From positions 1-11,372 of the forward strand of contig JAITWV010000337.1 of NCBI GenBank assembly GCA_031285105.1: a stretch of DNA of 11,372 nt, given 5' to 3'. This stretch comes from Streptococcaceae bacterium. Its GTDB lineage: Bacteria > Bacillota > Bacilli > Lactobacillales > Streptococcaceae. Below the pieces are notes generated by a model that saw nothing but the letters and a program-made list of their open reading frames with translations, made no database searches and had not been told where the DNA came from. The position numbers were made by a program, and so were the translations under genes. Positions 10,901 through 11,372 of the stretch are shown here, piece by piece. Positions within the stretch are counted from its first letter, which is position 1. Each line of letters begins with the position of its first letter.

Positions 10901-11372
10901 TATACGCAAAGAATCGAACAGGATTAACGACACTCACGCATGATGATATTATTTATACCATGGGCGACCGCATTGTTGGTACGTTCATTCACGGAGAAGC
11001 GCAAAAATTTACTGGCAGATTAGATAACCCAACAGCTACTTATGGCAATGCGGATAAGTCAACTTCTTTAAGTGGGTTACCTGATGGTGTTTATTTCCTT
11101 GAAATGACTAAAAGCGTTCCTGGTTTTACAGCAGGTATTGATACAAAAGCCTCATCATCAATGGTAGTTATTGACCGAAGGCTACATGGTTCAACAAATA
11201 TCAATGGTGGTGGAGGTGGTGTAAAAAATGCCAACATGATTATGCACTACACCACCAATCATAATCAGGATATTTTTTACAATTATTGGAAACCTGCCGA
11301 TGCTGGATTTACAGGTTTTACCGTCCCACAAACTGGACTGATTACTTTAGGAAATCGACGATTAGAGTCTGT
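1732..11372 (+). CDS. Giant exported surface protein, N-terminal 3,213 residues (3' end beyond window)
   Basis: I translated this frame from ATG 1732 to the right edge and met no stop codon. Random AT-rich DNA could not stay open for 9.6 kb, so it is a real gene. ATG 1735 is an alternative start. A basic N-terminus is followed by a hydrophobic segment at about 30-60 that would target the protein for export. The rest is soluble, acidic, rich in Asn, Asp, Thr, Tyr and Gly, and has only three Cys by my reading (162, 352, 1839), all normal for Gram-positive surface proteins. Much of it alternates like beta-sandwich domains, for example around residues 585-680 and 730-800. A more helical stretch lies at about 1900-2100. 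Visible landmarks are a DxNxDxxxD calcium-type loop at 427-435, six Glu at 626-631, a Met-rich patch at 2301-2323, a GGGGG linker near 3180, and a degenerate Cna-B-like segment at about 3080-3147. I recognise no enzyme or named adhesin domain and see no tandem repeats. It follows the sortase by 11 bases. A giant adhesin or pilus tip protein is the likeliest role; a C-terminal sorting signal, if any, is not in view. Confidence 0.9.
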   Translation, partial: MMLKKFFSFLSKLNKHSRLFSLSKNWKTKLITLLSLLTMGFGQYATSIVIISYSIYEYFASQEVHVDSIVAASWSQDGLKEHSRFVYSFIEPGNMLTPSNPGYHRFVTVTHIMNTAKLDLGEKIEYSSKLIVENQVALVDEETYFYPPGEEIVEAGDSTPGCFGPVSQVSFFNIHFDGEDFHVLGYFPHEATKVVIYRENVNELNAISLNVQENNAQITKSTGYGGTFNVSIPESELSGFGRLYIQAYQEVDSLEVELGTNASYDFSTSVSSNASLFATERDVLDHAGNPEPLNKPSLIGGGSNGIVYLNESHAQKVIVVKEVYDLSAVANSVEAIMNLHIENVFDYRFELCESRDTLKDGALNVGEITSFKEVTDEENNTIQVPNTWSGMANYYYNPATGLVENPGRDQYVEDAITSASLYDVYEDTNGDDKPDAMVNYGDNEWYRQNLWDSNRENYDKKSGDTLAKPTFTTPTQWRSAIFPDVTNDTPFPQDFLESVAIYRALTSDIYKHRKLTADGKYTFSKSVAGTNVFQEAGIATATFERDGMVGPPSQNAHGTYPRSTKISPNENYEKVTNYDWNQYGPKAPVSKLLVHSAEVKGDKILVRGFVPSNTKVLEVNGINYIEEEEEEGKSRLTFNQLGGVFDLLVDKLDEHGEEINQIHLKAWSNEEKTTSLADGLATFTVVKADWEERKNLVEANYIQLDQEELKIQSIETSTDHTTFDITITLPTGAVKVDLVNELNEIIATFDEQNPTVQLSLEDELITSLSLYVRAYANEERTIKVEKNDIAIHFEERNARSQYEEFLAYAIMVAEYADEQGVDNISVQTGLGVVPLSEYLLENPTYALMNHPATTPKFEEENLASTPIDEKLTMLGSFNYAGENEEKWSIYANDGAKQKELLKLIAKDPSIFLLKDANGKLRNIYTYPHPNDTSVNTVYQMRKDNLRHIELAQLLIEFRKYHSINLANTTDGRTKYQPVENRQNTMTHYADGTKAIGESYSKANGFEEYAIGEIKNNVFDRAQPANGPYKTGDIMTKGVVSIQDTTTMSPSNLSHLLLDNVKIDNATLMGNTVVNYTHITDKNNSATQTVGVGDGILVHMDVYLSQLRKNQNPENDDIEPNIFSIGKVDKDDLFQTNTTYPSSGETLYVSLKSFNLKGDTPELNITFTSLSGDILGTSVVDGSQAVIGRYYREGEALYIQFNEKINIRLEKEITQDEEIIHYQGEPLYQAFNFSVEAKWDKLAFSNEIAIDRNGREGYVYHAKSNAWTFVDENEQDEYDYLPYYPLAAQVLTPNITLSSVDFRISSQLTPMYEAPNAPSTYGGEYIDYSVEFNKHENRGGYPLRGVAYQPELVIEDDNILGDRYHEYELDSISVQIGEKENLKWAYLRVLDGWSQNTGNVEENNFDSLWDTLDFYDGGNTNGKQYVSIGSVEKPIRWRDQELLPYVDETDKIYDSPRKLKADGKEVKYNPIRELDYVVIPRKLEENGYTYTTFTVAINPYMDGLVEEVIKGVFISYQARIKQKAPEKKLANFGIENWKPNFEATSAAHFLTAIPHAKLPNAGSDVGYTPTFQGYLGFHKDLGILVARNFGNYNDDENANDYNKNASVYTRPQSYDVVDGQHYGIGFISTTNGVDGVVKDLNEYISLNVRDYSLNQHKPDIESTITINQEGFYLDGNKGNLSGIDGLLLGYIIPNITIVNDHEEFSAIGGIDYTLKFKLGKEELHHVQVARLFGEHWVEITDSSKTIYTVEQLDDLHGENWELDEHEYLITPIANPMIVLKQGQILEEKLILTVNLTLNDSLKKISANPDEEGAYHYSFYDLKTGGYKDFDYYKYQISVWCWGYLYQSRLRTHSALSIRSDIVDQESDLENGEQLITKTFQVSGLDNNMDLQYQLPIGLAFHSQLPAIEKYINEYNAKEENAKKKIIKDTLLNVANSQTSTPDDERFAGLSAYLVEEIIRNDIIIIAKKADSSVLFQFGGSTPITEDSFNKMVGKPQGTHAPPWVYVAQYGLPQDGIDSITPAPSPYAKAVLNAYLTATLHGVIPTGGVKGGQTYGDLLLRAANMVGGTRLISESDDAIYMSLLHDMKTLSPLNFAGTGGDMFAPFRLAAVDDTQTIEVGAEGDIYPEVQGNEDWYTLQAFGGFKLMFGPNFYASFTEVMQNFLSLESQNDADFRYLDVSVRTRPVYNEELYRGLLPHVQEHFLDTQNLNDLGLKAYSGNTYFDRYSDLRFTDDLPSLFGWHVMNPLADIEQHDIYGANDYINGRVWNEIVDGGPARDVIQFQTHTLALLSASGDFLAAGEQMQSAASIEEGMQSMAPATQNMTMPFEEQEIVDWTIDRVINPIPVAIEYGLGYMSYEWNRENTMSGISDMNNRKMQWSLIVNGGNEELSSITITNELTKAYQNNHHVAVGNAFPAKIFEETSNPYFLKGINDIKIYKMETTTQPNKEGFTPETDIYYDGYQGQQAFKQGADITNILLPLSNRWQETAGGSNDANPKVIPATNGKNETMELVLNFKARMGTTINYPIMIVWSSADTQAFEWYENDVRIAHTYYNGMKKDEASKSGNGKNKLMYANTTLKRYNEINWSQMPSMSNDGYFGGIDARSLAPDVNGVPTKGNWQTRNNNATGSEIPDEKGRTGGRPLFDTKLKTLVVGQDSGQTKTAKNPNQNVLVDYEDTRVKNPYVAGSPASDHTMENRTANAASEGFTLKDNNNMDRRFIYYSALINGKQHKYTANARFSADLGNIALYQSGQSNGTPLGNYRGDLLSVGTDTAPTGGISTTNGVLSGNIPARNRSGVSGVKLGLAKDDNYKDMINIYTVELDYYLDPKTGLTHAYWKKNEHSLEYGIDFIIQQNMNQSDMNGFDVIFLGDLAALDVPLYVEYMVEEMRQQPQGTPYKNTIKLEGFGGPKQEVASVLYRPSVDTTGDNGTTNEPYTSRYGTNGDLYSAGGSSEANATHKDGKFKWGTTVGNHISNQTQAQRRSNLYWGIGGYEGELFVYGTISSFSLWTWEFTGSAIGGPNIGNTDSKAGVILNNYHLEYRLWEGKRIRAGDIDSYTYDLYAKNRTGLTTLTHDDIIYTMGDRIVGTFIHGEAQKFTGRLDNPTATYGNADKSTSLSGLPDGVYFLEMTKSVPGFTAGIDTKASSSMVVIDRRLHGSTNINGGGGGVKNANMIMHYTTNHNQDIFYNYWKPADAGFTGFTVPQTGLITLGNRRLES
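3010..3036 (+). other. Calcium-binding-type loop in the giant protein
   Basis: Residues 427-435 read DTNGDDKPD, matching the D-x-N-x-D-x-x-x-D pattern found in EF-hand-like and thrombospondin-type-3-like loops of secreted bacterial proteins. Only one clear copy is present. Calcium binding is inferred from the pattern; a single loop could equally be a surface turn. Confidence 0.45.
10969..11172 (+). other. Possible degenerate Cna-B/SpaA-like domain in the giant protein
   Basis: Residues 3080-3147 have a strand pattern ending in LSGLPDGVYFLEMTKSVPGF (3113-3132) and a later strand SSSMVVI. This resembles the end of a Cna-B domain (L-x-x-G-x-Y-x-L-x-E-T-x-A-P-x-G-Y). The Glu (E3124) is offset by one from the usual place and the APxGY part is altered, so isopeptide formation is doubtful. 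If real, it links the giant protein to the same fold family as the upstream pilin. Confidence 0.3.

Noticed and set aside
11323..11337. VPQTG in the giant protein (residues 3198-3202), like the pilus-type sorting motifs VPxTG/IPQTG
   Set aside because: The residues that follow (LITLGNRRLESV) are not a membrane segment and contain an Arg pair at once, and the frame continues to the window edge. It looks like part of a beta strand, not a sorting signal.

Overview
The window is low-GC DNA (below about 40% G+C by eye) read entirely from the + strand. It looks like a cell-wall surface or pilus locus from a Gram-positive bacterium of the Bacillota, most likely Lactobacillales. The evidence for that is the LPXTG-type sorting signal, the Cna-B/SpaA-type pilin fold, the class C (pilus) sortase and the AT-rich codon use. 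I cannot name the genus.

Layout. Bases 2-454 are the 3' end of a gene for a pilin or surface protein that ends in LPATG, a membrane segment and a charged tail. After a 60-base gap, 515-1720 encodes a complete class C sortase of 401 residues with an unusual ~120-residue, strongly basic C-terminal extension after its second membrane segment. Eleven bases later a single reading frame starts at 1732 and stays open, with no stop codon, to the right edge of the window (3,213 codons read, unfinished). It fills 85% of the window and encodes a giant exported protein with a signal/anchor segment near its N-terminus. Apart from a Ca-binding-like loop and a degenerate Cna-B-like segment near the right edge, I do not recognise its domains, and it has no tandem repeats that I can see.

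How the genes probably work together. The order pilin - sortase C - giant protein, the tight spacing, good ribosome sites and no visible terminator or promoter between the genes suggest one transcription unit. The known role of class C sortases is to link pilin subunits into covalent pili. The upstream LPATG protein is the obvious substrate. The giant protein is a candidate pilus tip, co-displayed adhesin or separately secreted surface protein, but its C-terminus, which would show whether it carries a sorting signal, lies outside the window. The most unusual parts are the sortase's basic cytoplasmic extension and the size and lack of repeats of the giant protein.

There is no RNA gene, mobile element, CRISPR array or convincing terminator in the window. 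Short open frames inside the giant gene, on either strand, are read as shadows.
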